Positions 22,031-34,064 of a DNA stretch of 64,000 bases are shown piece after piece (within the stretch, counting starts at the first letter, position 1; each line of letters begins with the position of its first letter). The DNA comes from Neolentinus lepideus HHB14362 ss-1. Taxonomy: Eukaryota; Basidiomycota; Agaricomycetes; Gloeophyllales; Gloeophyllaceae. Position numbers and translations under genes: made by a program. The notes under the pieces were generated by a model that saw only the letters and a program-made list of their open reading frames with translations, made no database searches and was not told the origin of the DNA. The DNA lies in contig KV425574.1 in assembly GCA_001632425.1 (NCBI GenBank), positions 249,232 through 313,231 on the forward strand, read 5' to 3'.

Positions 22031-25000
22031 GTGCCGAACCTTAAGCATCATAACACTTCGTGGCCTTGTGGCATCCTTGCGTACAATGACGGTTGGGCGC
22101 ATACGAAGGCCGTACTTGCTTTGTATTTGTAACTTACCTCAGCCAAACTGTACAATTATTTCAGGTTTTCAGCCACCCTGTGACTACTCCGCCGACGTCT
22201 ATGCTGGCTATGTATTGCTCTGGCTGTCTATGGGGTGTATTCAAATTGGCGCCTACCTAGCCTCTATCATGTTCCGACTCCACCGGCTTTGCTCCTGAGG
22301 TAGCCTAGGCCCGACATACCGAGAATCATTCAACTTGCCAAAAATGCCCCGGTCCTCCGACCTCTCGGAGTCACCTGTAAGTACCCTCATGCTGCTGCTG
22401 ACCTGTGCCTTCCGCAGCAATGCTCTCGCTTCCACATCCAACGATACAAGTTAGCGGCGGTGCCGGTGTTATCTCCACGCTTATTTACAAGATAACCTGC
22501 CGAGAAGCTATATGTCTTCTATTCCCTTTTGCTGACGCGCTATGGCCAGCCGGGAGGTGTGGAGTCGATGAGTGGACGTCCGGCGCTCTTTCCTTTTTCA
22601 TTCCTCGGACCTAAATCCCGCTTTGGACACGAGGCGGTGGTTCAGCGTAGGTTCCCTGAATGATTCTCCTACTCGTTGCTAAGTCTGTTTGGTGGCCGTT
22701 GCAATCTTCGCTCGATCGATGTCGGGCTATGATCTTCTCAGTCCCAGTCTACCCTTGATAGAGTTGCCGCAGCCTTTTACGGCCGGGCTTAGTCGCAACT
22801 TGCGATTTCTTCCGATTCGCTGTCCTCGGGCCTGAAGTGACTGGAGGTAGACGTCCTCGGGAGAGGGACGATGTATGACGCGGACTAAAGCAATGCAAGG
22901 CACGCATCACGAAGAAGTCTAGACTGCAGGATAAGTTGTATTCAACGTCGCGATCTATCACTCGGGTGTCGCGGCGATTCGAGACTAGCTAGGCGGCTCT
23001 CAGCTTATTATTCGGACAGATCCCGTATATTCTTGGTGACCTTCATACGGCGAATGTCAGCAAACACCGAGGGCTTTATCAGCAATCGCAGGCTGAAATC
23101 GGAACACGGCTGGATGCCGGTTACGGACCTAACGCAAGGGACCCACAATCGATCTTCGACCGCACTTCGAGTTGTTTAATAATTCATCTCGTGACAGAAC
23201 CACAAATGACGATGACGACCCAGGCTGATTAATGGTCTCTACTATTCAAGAACCGTTATGTGGCCCCACAACTCCTACGGTTCGGTCAATGGTCTCGAAT
23301 GTGCATGTCACCGACCGTATGTCTAATTGCCTCGGCTAATTTTTGACTCTAACGCAGAGTGTGTAGGAGGTGGACCTGCGAGCTAGTCCCAACTCAGCGC
23401 AAGAGCAGATCTGCCTGAGCAGGTTTAGTTTTTAGAGCCCGGGTTGTGCGTTGCTTTGTGCAGAATTTCGTCATTTTACTGCTTGGAACGCGAAGACAAA
23501 CCCCGATTGCGCATGGTTCCGCTCGGTTGGGCCGGACTATCCCTGGTCACGGATCCTTGGAATATGACCTATAATTGTATTCTCGGACTTGCGCTGGTCG
23601 GGACGTTGTCCTAACTCGTCAGCGTAACTCCTGGCATCTTGAAGCCACAAAGGCGGACATCGGCGTGCCTCGGCGGCGTAGCAAGCACAATAATGTTCAT
23701 CGAGTGCTCTCGTAACGGATACCCTTAGCTTGCGATGATTCCGAATTACGGATGTTCCTATCTCTCGTTGGGAGATCTTGCGTCAGTCCTGACCGAGAAG
23801 CGCGAAGAAAAACTTAATTGACATTCAGCTCGACGCGATATTGCATACACCGAATTCCGAATAACGTTCGGCTGTCGTAGCTGTTTGGTGCGTAAACGCA
23901 GTCTTTATCGGAAATAATGGCTACTCAGTCCGACCCAACCGGTTAGCAGAGTAAGGAGCGAGAGTAAGGGTTCTCCAAGCTATGTGCGCTGCTAGTCTCG
24001 GAACTCCGGACCTGGGCGCTCAAATGATGAACAGGTGAGTATGTTTTCGACATATTTTTGTGGGTAACGACATCGGTGACGAAGGAAGTCGGCTGAAAGG
24101 TTTATCGTACCGAATAGGCCGACTGATTACCTGTCCTCGTAGGCATTGCACTGCTGTAAGGTGAATCAAAAATTAATTATGGCTGTCCTGACCCAGCCTT
24201 CGCTTAAGGAGATCATTAACGATCATAGTCATAGGCATCGTTTGTTACTCCATTAAGGTGATTATTGCTGTGTTCATCAGGAGACAGAAAGATAGAGGCT
24301 CTCCTGGAACGCATGCTCTGGACACTACATCTTATGCCTTGTTCAGTTTGTGATGCCTTGCGAACTGATTTTCGCTCCGGCTAGGAACTGTGACGCGCCA
24401 TCTGTTCCTGTTAACCACCATGTCTCGCGGAGGTCAGTGAGCATCTGATATGGGAATCGGAATGACCTTCACGAGTACCACTCTTGATAGCAGTCTTATG
24501 CATTGAAAACATGCCAGCTGAAATATGGGTCTCGCAGCCTTTCAAAGGCTGCGACGGTGTTAATTTCGGCGGAATGTTGGATTTGAGTCGTTCTGAATCG
24601 TATCGCACTGTTCACATTATCCACCAACTCCCTGAAATAGCTGTGGATATGCGACGAGACGGGTCACACTCCTTGTCTTGCTGGCCCTCTGAGCCCAACT
24701 TCATGTCTGCCAATGCACTTGCCGGGCTAAGAGCAATGCTATAGAAAGCCTTCAATATTGTTCTTGTAATCCAGCTTGGGAGACGATTCAGTGGCGTTCA
24801 TAGTCCACTTGAAGTCTACCTCCGCACTTGCGGCTCGTGATTTGTTTCACGACACGTTGTCTCATTTCCACGAAGGTTATACTTGGCCTCCGTCCAAACT
24901 TGAATGCATGTCATACAAATAGCAAAGCGAAAGTGCAGACTCGCCACGTAAATATGGCACAGCGGCGGAGGTCCCCACAGTTCATTTTGATTGCCAAAGA

Positions 25001-25172
25001 AATTTGATGGTCATGATGGTAGGTATACCAGGAAGCCTGTTAACTCCAAACTGGAACATAGGTAGGCACGTCTACCGACGGTTAACCTGCTCGATGAGCC
25101 CTGCCATTTTCGGTCTTCCCTCGTGGTCAGAAGAGAAGCAAAGTGAATCGACGATTCTGGATCTAGGAACTA
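22031..25172. other. Gene-poor block, 3.1 kb, nothing recognised
   Basis: Between 22962 and 24410 no frame reaches 60 codons on either strand. The sequence is rich in CpG and in stops and has no intron-like structure. A perfect inverted repeat CGCAGCCTTT-C-AAAGGCTGCG lies at 24533-24553. It may be an old, decayed mobile element or simply intergenic DNA. Confidence 0.5.
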
Positions 25173-25709
25173 CAGTCGACTCTCTCATAACCCATCTCTC
25201 TAACAACCCATACTCTGCTCTAACCCATACATTTTTGCGTCCACCAAGTTGGTTCCTAATTAATTTACGTGACAACCCATATCTCTGTAATATTCCATAA
25301 CCCATGGCTTCTCAGCCAATCATAACCCATACATTTATTCCATTCTGGGCAGAATTTACTATACTTGATGCGACAATAGACCAGAAATATTAGTTCTACA
25401 GCCGAAACTCATATGATATGATACTCGGAAGGGACCGGATGCTGCTCGCCACCCTTCATGTCACAGACGAGGAAGTCACGTGGATGAGCAAATCAGGGAG
25501 CTGGAATCAGTTCTCGATGCCAGATTACCGATTACTTTGCTCGAAACATTCATTCATGATATTATAGAACCTTCTAATAATATTATTCTTGTATATATAT
25601 AATTTGTATTTTAATGATATTTTAACGACCTCTCTCGCAACCCATACTCTGCAATAACCCATACTTGGGGACATCCACGGACCCGTATGGGTTATGAGAG
25701 AGTCGACTG
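25173..25709. mobile_element. Non-autonomous pogo/Tc1-mariner-like MITE
   Basis: The element is 537 bp and bounded by a perfect 23-bp terminal inverted repeat: CAGTCGACTCTCTCATAACCCAT at 25173-25195 and its reverse complement at 25687-25709. TA dinucleotides flank it on both sides (25171-25172 and 25710-25711), the target-site duplication of Tc1/mariner elements. CAGTCGA-type ends are typical of the pogo/Fot1 group in fungi. Inside are several AACCCATA motifs near both ends (for example 25207, 25220, 25634), likely transposase-binding sites, and an AT-rich centre (25560-25622). No transposase is coded, so it would need enzyme from elsewhere. The intact ends suggest recent insertion. Confidence 0.85.
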
Positions 25710-26150
25710 TATACTAATCCTGTATCTGCGGAACTTTGCGAGATCATCGGGTGCATAACGGTCATGGCGAACGTATTCCGCTCGTCTACACGGACGTCCG
25801 ACGACGAGGGAAGGCAGGCGAGGCACAACCGCGACGCGTGAGGGCAACGGAAGGTACTCACCAGGGGGGAGTGTTCCGCGACCTTGCCTGGGCGCGGTCG
25901 ATATTTGAATCAGGAATGCAAGGTGTTGACGATCCATCACCATAGCTGCTAATCAGGGGGGCGAATCTGATATTACTGTTGTTCGCAGAACACCGTCGCG
26001 CAGCACAAATGGTGTTGTGGCTGTCGACGTTGACAACCGGGAACTTATATGTCCAAATTCCAATCTCCACGGAGGCTCGTGTTCGTCCAGGGGCGGCCGC
26101 GATGGCCCTGGGGATGGCTATTTCGCGACTCGAGGGAAGAACGGAAGGGG

Positions 26151-26300
26151 GTTTCCTGATTTTGAACATGGTACCTTTTGATAGTAATGATCCTATCAAA
26201 CCCGAGAGACAGTGCATCGCAAAGGGAGTTTCCTGACCTTTAATATGGTACCTTTTCCTAGATAATAATGATCCTATCAAATCCGGGAGACGGTGCATCG
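26151..26300. repeat. Imperfect tandem duplication, two units of about 70 bp
   Basis: Unit 1 (26151-26219) and unit 2 (26228-26300) share GTTTCCTGA, ATGGTACCTTTT, TAATGATCCTATCAAA and GTGCATCG blocks. Unit 2 has a 4-bp insertion before TAATGATCC, so the repeat is not frame-keeping. In unit 1, TTTGATAG and CTATCAAA form an 8-bp stem with a short loop. Confidence 0.75.
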
Positions 26301-27352
26301 GCACATCATTAGCCTCAGGTATTTCTGCCGTATTCAGGCTGTGCGGCTTCACATGGGGATGAGCGTCTTACCGCAGGATTGTGGCTCTCGTACGTACATG
26401 CAGAGCTAGCAGTGGTGATGGTGTTAGCATGCCACGTCGCCATGTGGTTAGCGCGTGTCTTATTCCATTTAATCGTGGGATTATTGATCCGTTGAGCTAG
26501 GGGGGGAAAAGGATTGTATACTACGAGGAGGAATGGAGCACCGCACACGGGTGGCTTGCACAGGTGTCTATGGACGTAACCCTTGATTCTGACTAAACAT
26601 AAACCTGAGGTGATGTCTCGGCTGCGATTTATCGTAGGGAATACAAGAATGGAAAGAAGGCTACTGTTTGGGGTAAGACCCTGTCTGCGTCAGCCATGAG
26701 GTCAAAAGGCAGGAAAATAATGACTAGTATCTTACTATGGGGAAGCCATGACATTGGGAAACACAACTTGTAAGCCAGCGGACCCAAGCTATGTTATGAT
26801 GGCACCTAATTGGGGGTTACATGAAGACGAACGTGGAATGCAGACGTATCTTAGGATAATTCTCGGCCGTCTTTTATTCAAAAGGTTGCAGATACGGAGC
26901 GAACTGAGATAGAACGTCTTTTTGTGGGAGTAAGAGTTTGTAACACGATCGAGGTGCGAGTCGAAGAAGTACTGCATCGCGGCAGGTGACCCAATCGTTC
27001 CAATCTTAGCGACGCATGGGTTCGTCTATCTGGTTAGTCTGGAGGACTAGAACTGATTTTGGTTCTGCCGTACCCAGCGGACTTTGCGAAAGCTCACGAG
27101 GCTGTGTGGTATGCCCATGGGCTATCAAGCCACAAAGATTGCGGTGTCGTTACGGTGAATAACGGTGAATACAATCATTGAAACCAGCGAGCTAGGTGCT
27201 GAAAAAAATATCCGAGCAGGCTATCTTCACAGAAGATATTCTGAGGACGGACTTACGTACAGATTTGAGAGCATCAATGGGCTGCGGGATCTCATTTCAA
27301 TTCGAACGGAGAGCAGGAAATGCCTGTGAATAGACGCCGGTCGGTCCGGTGA

Positions 27353-27759
27353 TGCCTTCGGCAAGGGGAATTTGCCGGGACTACGAGTGGTTGGCGGGCG
27401 TGGGCCGGAGCCCGACCGGAGCGCCGGGGGCGCGGACCTACTTGAGATCTGGTCCCATATAACTGCTTTGCTGTGCCTCCTCATCCGTCCTTCGCGTCCT
27501 TCGCCTGGATTATACGCTCCCGACCGTTTCTCTTTTCTTGTATTACACTTCCTTGTAATCGCTCGATCGGTCTTTACTCCAGAGCACTTGTAGTCCCTAG
27601 TCGAGGACTCGTTCGTCGTCGTTGCGGTGGTTGTCGACGTCGCACAGGTTTGTTGCCGCACCATTATCTGCTGTATCTTGGTGGCTCATTCTGTCTTTAC
27701 CACTGTGTTAGCCTGCCCTTCCCCGATTCTCACTATATTCGTTCAATATAGCTATTCTA
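27353..27759 (+). promoter_or_regulatory. ATG-free, CT-rich leader of STE12
   Basis: No ATG in any frame occurs on the plus strand from 27355 to the STE12 start at 27760, although one would be expected about every 64 bases. Runs of CTTTCTCTTTTCTTG type at 27525-27545 look like a basidiomycete transcription start region. This fits a long 5' UTR cleared of upstream start codons. Confidence 0.5.
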
Positions 27760-30700
27760 ATGGACACGCAAATATGTCAACCGGCCCAACATCATTTCTT
27801 CGTGGGTCCCAGCGTTGCTTCGCATTCAACTTCGGCTTCAGCACCGTCGTCTCCTCTGTCTTTTTATCAGCAAGGCCAGCTGTCTACGTCTAACCAATAC
27901 AACAACTATTCGCAATATCCTCAGAACAATAACTATTCGTCATCGCTAATGCTACAAGTTACTTCTGCGGAGCCGGCTCCTCACGAGGACGAGGACTACA
28001 TCCCGGAACAGACAAATTCGCGCCCTCTGTCACGGTCTAACCAAAGCTCATCAATGCAGGAACCGCAGCCGTTGGCACCCATGCCCGTAGTGAGAACTCA
28101 AGCAGGTGTACGACGTCCGTTGACGCAGCAAGAGCATGCTAACCTCGCACGGCTGGACGAGCTGAAATTCTTCTTGGCCACAGCACCGTCACGATGGAGC
28201 GACGCCGAGGTATCTGCTTCTGACAACGACAACAGCAGCACGTCGTTTCCCATCGGCCACCCGCAGTCGAATCATCCAGCCCTCAACAGATTCCTTCTGC
28301 CGAATCATGAATATGTGTCCTGCGTCTTGTGGAGTGGTCTGTATCACATTACGGGAACGGACATTGTGCGAGCATTGGTTTTCCGTTTTGAGGCCTTCGG
28401 CCGCCCTGTGAGGAACATGAAGAAATTCGAGGAAGGAGTGTTCAGTGATCTACGTAACCTCAAGCCTGGTGTGGATGCATGTTTGGAGGAGCCGAAGGTA
28501 TGTGCTTCTGTCGGAACGCTGATAAATTCATTCCCATTAATGGTCCACTGATACATCTGATGCATCTGCCAGTCACCGTTCCTTGACCTTCTATTCAAGT
28601 ACCAATGTATACGCACGCAGAAGAAGCAGAAGGTGTTCTACTGGTACGTCTGTCAAAGTTCATCTTAGCCGATCTCCATTGATATATTCCTTCTAAATAT
28701 CAAATCAGGTTCTCCGTTCCGCACGATCGTCTGTTCCTTGATGCTCTAGAACGAGACTTGAAACGTGAAAAGATGGGATTGGAACCTACCACAGTTGTTG
28801 TGGGCGAGCCTGCCGCATCATTCACGTACGATCACACGCGGTCGCTGTATGAACAGTTCAGCAAGGCACAAGGGGGTATCGAGGGCGAAGGCGAGCTTGA
28901 AGCAGCTGTTCGTCGGGTTGATGCCCTGAAGTCGGGAGCTTCTGCTGACGGGAAGACGTGTTCAGATGGCGAACCTGCTGAGAATGCTGCTGAGGGTCAT
29001 TCTTCCAATGATGAGTCCAGAAATGGACAAACCGTCGCTTCCGCACTTAGTGGTCCCAACAATCCCTTCTTCTCGGCATTCTCTCTGTTTGAGGGCTCCC
29101 CCACTTACAAGCAGCGACGAAAGAAGGCTCCCAAGACGACGCGTAAGACACCTCTTCGCGATGGTGAAATGGGGATGCGTCCAGGCGATATTGCCGTTGG
29201 TTATGGCCCTAGCGACAATGAAATGAGCGCTGCCGACATGTTCTTTGCCCAGGCAAGGGGAGAAATGAGTCCCGCGAATCCCATCGAGAAGGAGCAGGAG
29301 CGCAGGATAAAGATCGCACAAGAGACTGTCGCGAAGGCGGAAGCCATGACCACCTCCATCCCCCCTCTTGCTCAGTCACCTTTTGGTGTTGCTGCATCCG
29401 CATCACTCCCTTCCGCAGCTGACCACAACGGTCGTCCTGGTTTCGACGGTGCTCCTGAAGAGCGGCCTCGCGTTGAACGTGGGTTCACACATCCTGTACT
29501 GCCAGCTAACAGCTACGGCGACTACCATCAGTCCCCAGCTATGAGTCGTTCCGCGACGATGCCTCAGGAGGGCGCGGTGCATCCCGTGGATGCCAACAAC
29601 GCAGTTAACATGCCTACTACCCTGAAGACATTCGTATGTCCGCTCTTCTCTTGCGGAAAGTTTTTCAAGCGCATGGAGCACCTCAAGCGTCATCTGCGGA
29701 CTCACACGATGGAGAGACCTTTCCAGTGCACTCGTTGCCAGAAACGTTTCTCTCGGTCCGACAATCTTGCTCAGCACATGCGGATCCATGCCCGCGCTGA
29801 TGCTGATGGGGCTATGATGGGCGCTGACGAGGGTTATGCAGACGTTGAGAGTGAAGACATCGACGAGCTCGACGGTGATGATGGATCGATGCCTTACGTT
29901 GATCCTCAGATGGGCTATGTGGGTGGTGTGACTGCTATGGGCACATCCACCGTGGACACGCATGGTAACATGATGGGCTTGCATGGCATAGGCGCGGATC
30001 AAACCACTGCCACCTATGTCGATGGCGGCCAGGAACTCTATTACGTTCCAGAAGCTGCTAGTGCGGCCGGGACGCCTCAGTTTGCCTACATGACTGCGTC
30101 CCCTGAGCACAGCCCTTATATGCAATACGGTGATATGAGGAACCAGCCCAGCCCAGCTTTTACATCCACCAGCGCGCCCTCGCCACCATCGCATCTATCA
30201 TCCGCTCGTGCTAGCTCTTTCCACTCGACTCAGCCCCCGTCACTATCATTTGCTGGCTATGAGCATGCTACTTCGATGTCGGCGCCTTCGCACAAGATCG
30301 CATTCGATCAGACCGCGCTGTATCCTCCATCGATGGAGTTTGGTGTCCCTTCGGTATCCGGACCTGTTAGGCGGTACCGCAGTGCCACCCCGTCAATGAT
30401 CAAGGCCAACGATGGTATTCGCCGACCCTCTTCTGCTACGAGCTACGCTGGCTCCGCTCGAGGTTACCATCCCTACGCTATAGCTATGAATAGCCATTAC
30501 TCTCAGTCGGCGCACTCCAGCCCAGCAAGTCGTACTGCGCCTTTGGACTACATGCAGGATCAACATGCGTCCGGCAGCATGGCCATTCAGGGTTCACATT
30601 CTCGTCAAAGTTCGAATGGCCAGTTCCAAGAGCAAATGTCGCAGATGATCAATATGGACCAGCTTGAGAACGACGGGGCAACGTATGCTAGCCCTGGTTC

Positions 30701-30914
30701 GATATCTTACGGTGAGATATACAAGCATGGATCCCCTATGCAGTACAACGCTGCGCCGGCGCCGGCCTCGGGTCCCTATGCCAGCCCCAGGAATAGCCCG
30801 CCGATCTACGGACAATCGTATCCAGTGAATGGTTCCCAAGGAAATCAGTATGTGGAGCAACCATCAAGCTACTACCACTCCATTGGACAAGTCGAGCCAC
30901 AAGTTGTGATGTGA
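27760..30914 (+). CDS. STE12: STE12-type transcription factor with homeodomain and two C2H2 fingers
   Basis: Exons 27760-28497, 28573-28643 and 28709-30914 give 1004 residues. The protein acts in the nucleus below the mating and filamentation MAPK cascade. The STE homeodomain-like DNA-binding domain spans about residues 130-300, with [75 protein letters not shown] and [17 protein letters not shown]. Two C2H2 fingers follow at about 570-630: C-P-L-F-S-C..H-L-K-R-H and C-T-R-C..H-M-R-I-H. This is the basidiomycete/filamentous Ste12-alpha layout; baker's yeast Ste12 lacks the fingers. The rest is low-complexity Ser/Pro/Gln/Tyr-rich, likely activation and regulatory regions. An ATG-free leader of about 400 nt precedes the start. 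Confidence 0.95.
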
Positions 30915-31541
30915 ACGTGCTACGCTCTAACTCGGAAGACTAATACACGCCAACAAGGAGTTAATTATTGCACTATAATATTCGACCTCTAATCTGCTTG
31001 CCTATCTCTGCTAGGCAACACTTGTATCCTGCATCGTCCATCATATCAACTTCGCACTAGCCAGTGGCTCTTCTTGTTTTGTCTGCGGCCGGCCGACCCT
31101 ATCGTTGCAGCTAATCCTGTCATTTATCTCACTATCTATTCGGCAATTTCACAACCATCTTCGCAAGTACATATTCGTATAATAACGCCCGGAAGCTACT
31201 ATCGCACGTACATCTTTTATTGTCTGCTCCTCCGTCCCCTACCGTTATTCGCGATCCTCACTAATTACTGCTCCTCCTGCCCCATTGCACCTGTTTCCAT
31301 AATTTCATTTTGAGTTGTGCACGTACGGCACATACTGTAGCTGCACTAGGAATTCAAATGCACGTTGTAGTCAAAATTTGTGTACATGAAGTTGATAATC
31401 GCTGTGTTTGTTGTGTTATTTGACACGTTATATTGTGACTTGCGCGTATTGTCTGTTAATTCAATATCGATTTGACTTGACCTATGCAAGTCTGTCTATA
31501 TAACGTCATACTTGAAGTCCGCGTCTTCTGCCAGGCGGAAC
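30915..31541. other. Intergenic region between STE12 and VPS36
   Basis: This AT-rich 0.6-kb stretch between two co-directional genes holds the STE12 3' UTR and the VPS36 promoter. The pyrimidine-rich 31200-31320 portion has no gene. No structure was recognised. Confidence 0.5.
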
Positions 31542-33536
31542 ATGGCGCTTGCGCGCTTCACGAAACCTGTGGATGGCACGATACCCGTTCCTGCTCTTCT
31601 GTACGATGATGAAGACCTTGTAACGAGCCAAGATGAGGTGGGTATCTATGATGGGTATGTGCATCGATCCACGCTGTGTCAACTGCCATTCATGTCGTCT
31701 CTTCCTATCTCGTACTATCCATAATGCGTACGCCTTCCTACTTCCCTTCATAACGATTGCTGATACAGAGTGCACAGTCGCTGAACAGATCTGCGAAGTC
31801 ACCTCTCCATCAGACGGGAGCCCTAACATTAACATCCCATCGCCTTTTCTTCATTTCTATCCCGACCCCGTTCGATTCTTTCTCGCTCGACTTATCGCAC
31901 GTCGTTCGGACAGATTACTACGGGGGACTTCTACGATCGTCTGCTAAGATCACCTTACATCTGAATGTCTCTGCTGATGACAAGAACGACTCAGAGGGTC
32001 CTGGCGAGGAAAGTGAGTGGGCGACTTGGGAGTGTGAAGTCTGCGGAAATCGCAATGGACCTGGATTGAGCCCGGCCAAAGCAGCGCTATGTTCACTATG
32101 TGGAGTCCCGCGATCTCTGTCGTCCTCGGGTCCGAGTACACCCAAGACGCTGCCCGCCCAAGTGAGGACGTCTCTGACCAGCACTCTTCTCCCTGCACTG
32201 CCGGCTAGAGGGACTGGACCATTGACATCTACTTCGGAAAGTGGCACCGAAGTCATAGCTTGTCCTGCTTGTACCTTCCACAATCATCCTTCACTTCGAG
32301 TATGCGAGGTCTGTGCTACCCCCTTGCCTCTCCCGGCTTTGTCAATACAGGCGACACGATCATTGACGGCAAGTCCTGCTCCCTCGGCCGCACTTAAATC
32401 CGACGATGTTTCTTCAATTAGACTAAGCTTCAGAAAGGGAGGTGATAAGACTTTCTATGCAGCGTTGAAGCGTACATTACAAGGAAAGGCATGGCAGGTA
32501 TGCTTATTCTTCACATACTCATCGATAAAATGTAACACTATTGAATATCATACTCAGGTCGCGAAGGAGGCAAGCAGCACCTCGTACACCACTCTCTCCA
32601 CGATCACAGGAGGTGTTTCTGGTATCATGAGCGCAGTCCAGAACAACGCGCAGCAACGCAATACTTCCATGTCAACCGCTCTCTCAGATTTAGAAGCCCT
32701 CATGTCTCAAGCAAAGCATATGGTCACTCTCGCATCGGAACTGACCGAACAAATTCGAGTCGTCGAGGCTAAAGCGAAGGCTGAAGGTCGTGGCAGCCTC
32801 AGTGATGGGACGGAGGAAGGAGAGGCCGCCAACTTCATCCAAACGTCTCTAGCGCAATTAGGTTTGAGCATGACCAACGCACCTATAACGCAGGATATGG
32901 TGAAGGATGAGCGGAAGTGGATGGAAGAGCTGACGCGGGAGCTGGCTGGGCTCCTGCAGCAGGGTGAGGAAAGGTTTGGGAACAACTGGGAAGGTGAGAT
33001 CATCCTGGATGGGAGTTTTGGAGTAGTAGAAAGGAAGAAGTCGTCGAGTCTCATGAGAGGAAGAGGTATTGTCGGTTTGGATGAAATATGGGGAGGGTGG
33101 AATCGAGCTCGAGGAGTGGGTCAGTGTGACAATTTTTAGCCTACCATACATATATTAACGTTCTTTGCTAGCTCTGATTCCTCCAAGTACATTCCTTCAG
33201 GCTTTGTCCCTCCTGCCCAGCTATACGTCTCCACCACTTCTACTGAGAACTTTCCCGAGTGGGTTGTCGGTGCTGCATACGCCCCGGTACACGCATGTCG
33301 CCTTCACATGCCGCCTTTCCTCGTTGATCACCTTGTCCGGCCCGCATACTACGCTCGAAGTTGCGCAAGAAGAACGGGTTACGGTATCACTCGCAGGTGA
33401 GATGATTGCTGAGGTGGAGAAAGACGGTGAGATCTGTCGGGATGAAGTGCAGGTCGACGGCCCGTTCTGTGGAGGCAGGGATGTGAGATGGTGGTTAAAC
33501 GTCTTCGAAGACTATGCCTGGGACGGTCAGACGTGA
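31542..33536 (+). CDS. VPS36: ESCRT-II subunit Vps36 with two NZF fingers
   Basis: Exons 31542-31654, 31771-32497, 32558-33119 and 33172-33536 give 588 residues. Vps36 recruits ESCRT-II to endosomes and recognises ubiquitinated cargo. The split GLUE domain starts with LLYDDEDLVTSQDEVGIYDG and HQTGALTLTSHRLFFI. It is interrupted by two NZF zinc fingers as in budding yeast: W-E-C-E-V-C-G..C-S-L-C-G and C-P-A-C-T-F..C-E-V-C-A. The GLUE domain resumes at SSIRLSFRKGGDKTFYAALK. The C-terminal EAP30 winged-helix part has GLDEIWGGWNRARGVALIPP and VRWWLNVFEDYAWDGQT. The intron at 32498-32557 is 60 bp, in frame and stop-free, so a retained form would carry 20 extra residues. Confidence 0.93.
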
Positions 33537-34064
33537 GGAAGCAAGCAATGCGAACTGTTGTAGCTATAGAAATGTAGACAATTGTACACTGTTACATCAT
33601 TGGTGAGTGACTTCCTTTGGTAACCCGTATACATGCTCACTTGTACAGTTATGTATTCCTGCTGGATATTGCATATTGCGATAATGCGATTCCACGGCTT
33701 GGAGCTTTGCGAGGTCGGTGATTATGAGAGGCTTCCGTTGATGCATCGTGGTAGACTATAGAGAGCTTTCTCCACCATCTGTGCGACTCGTCTCAGTGAC
33801 AAACCGCTACCTTGACTACATCAGAGACTTGCGCACTCAGACCAGATTGCCAACACGTTGACCCTCACCATGATTGGCTCCGCGACTTCAGGCGCCCCGG
33901 TGAGTTTTGTCTCATAGATGATTCGGAAGCCAATAGAATTTGCATACCATATTCGCGTCTGTGCAGGTGACAGAGCTTCCATGGGAATAGAAGCCAGTTA
34001 ACTCCTACCACTTCATCTAAGATCAACTACTTGTAGTCTGAGATGCCTTCTGCAGACAAAGACG
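33537..34064. other. Intergenic region downstream of VPS36
   Basis: No confirmed gene. An ATG at 33870 opens a 10-codon frame ending at a GTGAGT donor, which could be the first exon of the membrane protein gene below, but I could not connect it in frame. Confidence 0.35.

Larger units (their letters stand above)
25710..27759. other. Gene-poor region upstream of STE12
   Basis: Apart from the tandem repeat at 26151-26300 no structure was recognised. Frames of up to 164 codons on the minus strand include one (25858-26352) created by the tandem repeat. The last 400 bases are treated separately as a leader of the STE12 gene. Confidence 0.45.

Noticed and set aside
24533..24553. Perfect palindrome as an intrinsic terminator
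   Set aside because: This is eukaryotic DNA; no T-run follows and no gene ends here. A one-base loop is also sterically unlikely for a hairpin in RNA.
25173..25709. CRISPR-like array (repeated AACCCATA)
   Set aside because: The repeats are 8 bp, irregularly spaced, in a eukaryotic genome and inside a transposon with terminal inverted repeats. Transposase-binding sites explain them.
25858..26352. 164-codon minus-strand frame with an internal protein repeat
   Set aside because: The apparent protein repeat comes from the 77-81 bp DNA duplication, and the 4-bp difference between units is not frame-keeping. No start context or motif supports it.
29403..30194. 263-codon open frame on the minus strand
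   Set aside because: It is antisense to the STE12 coding exon that holds the zinc fingers, which is clearly the real frame.
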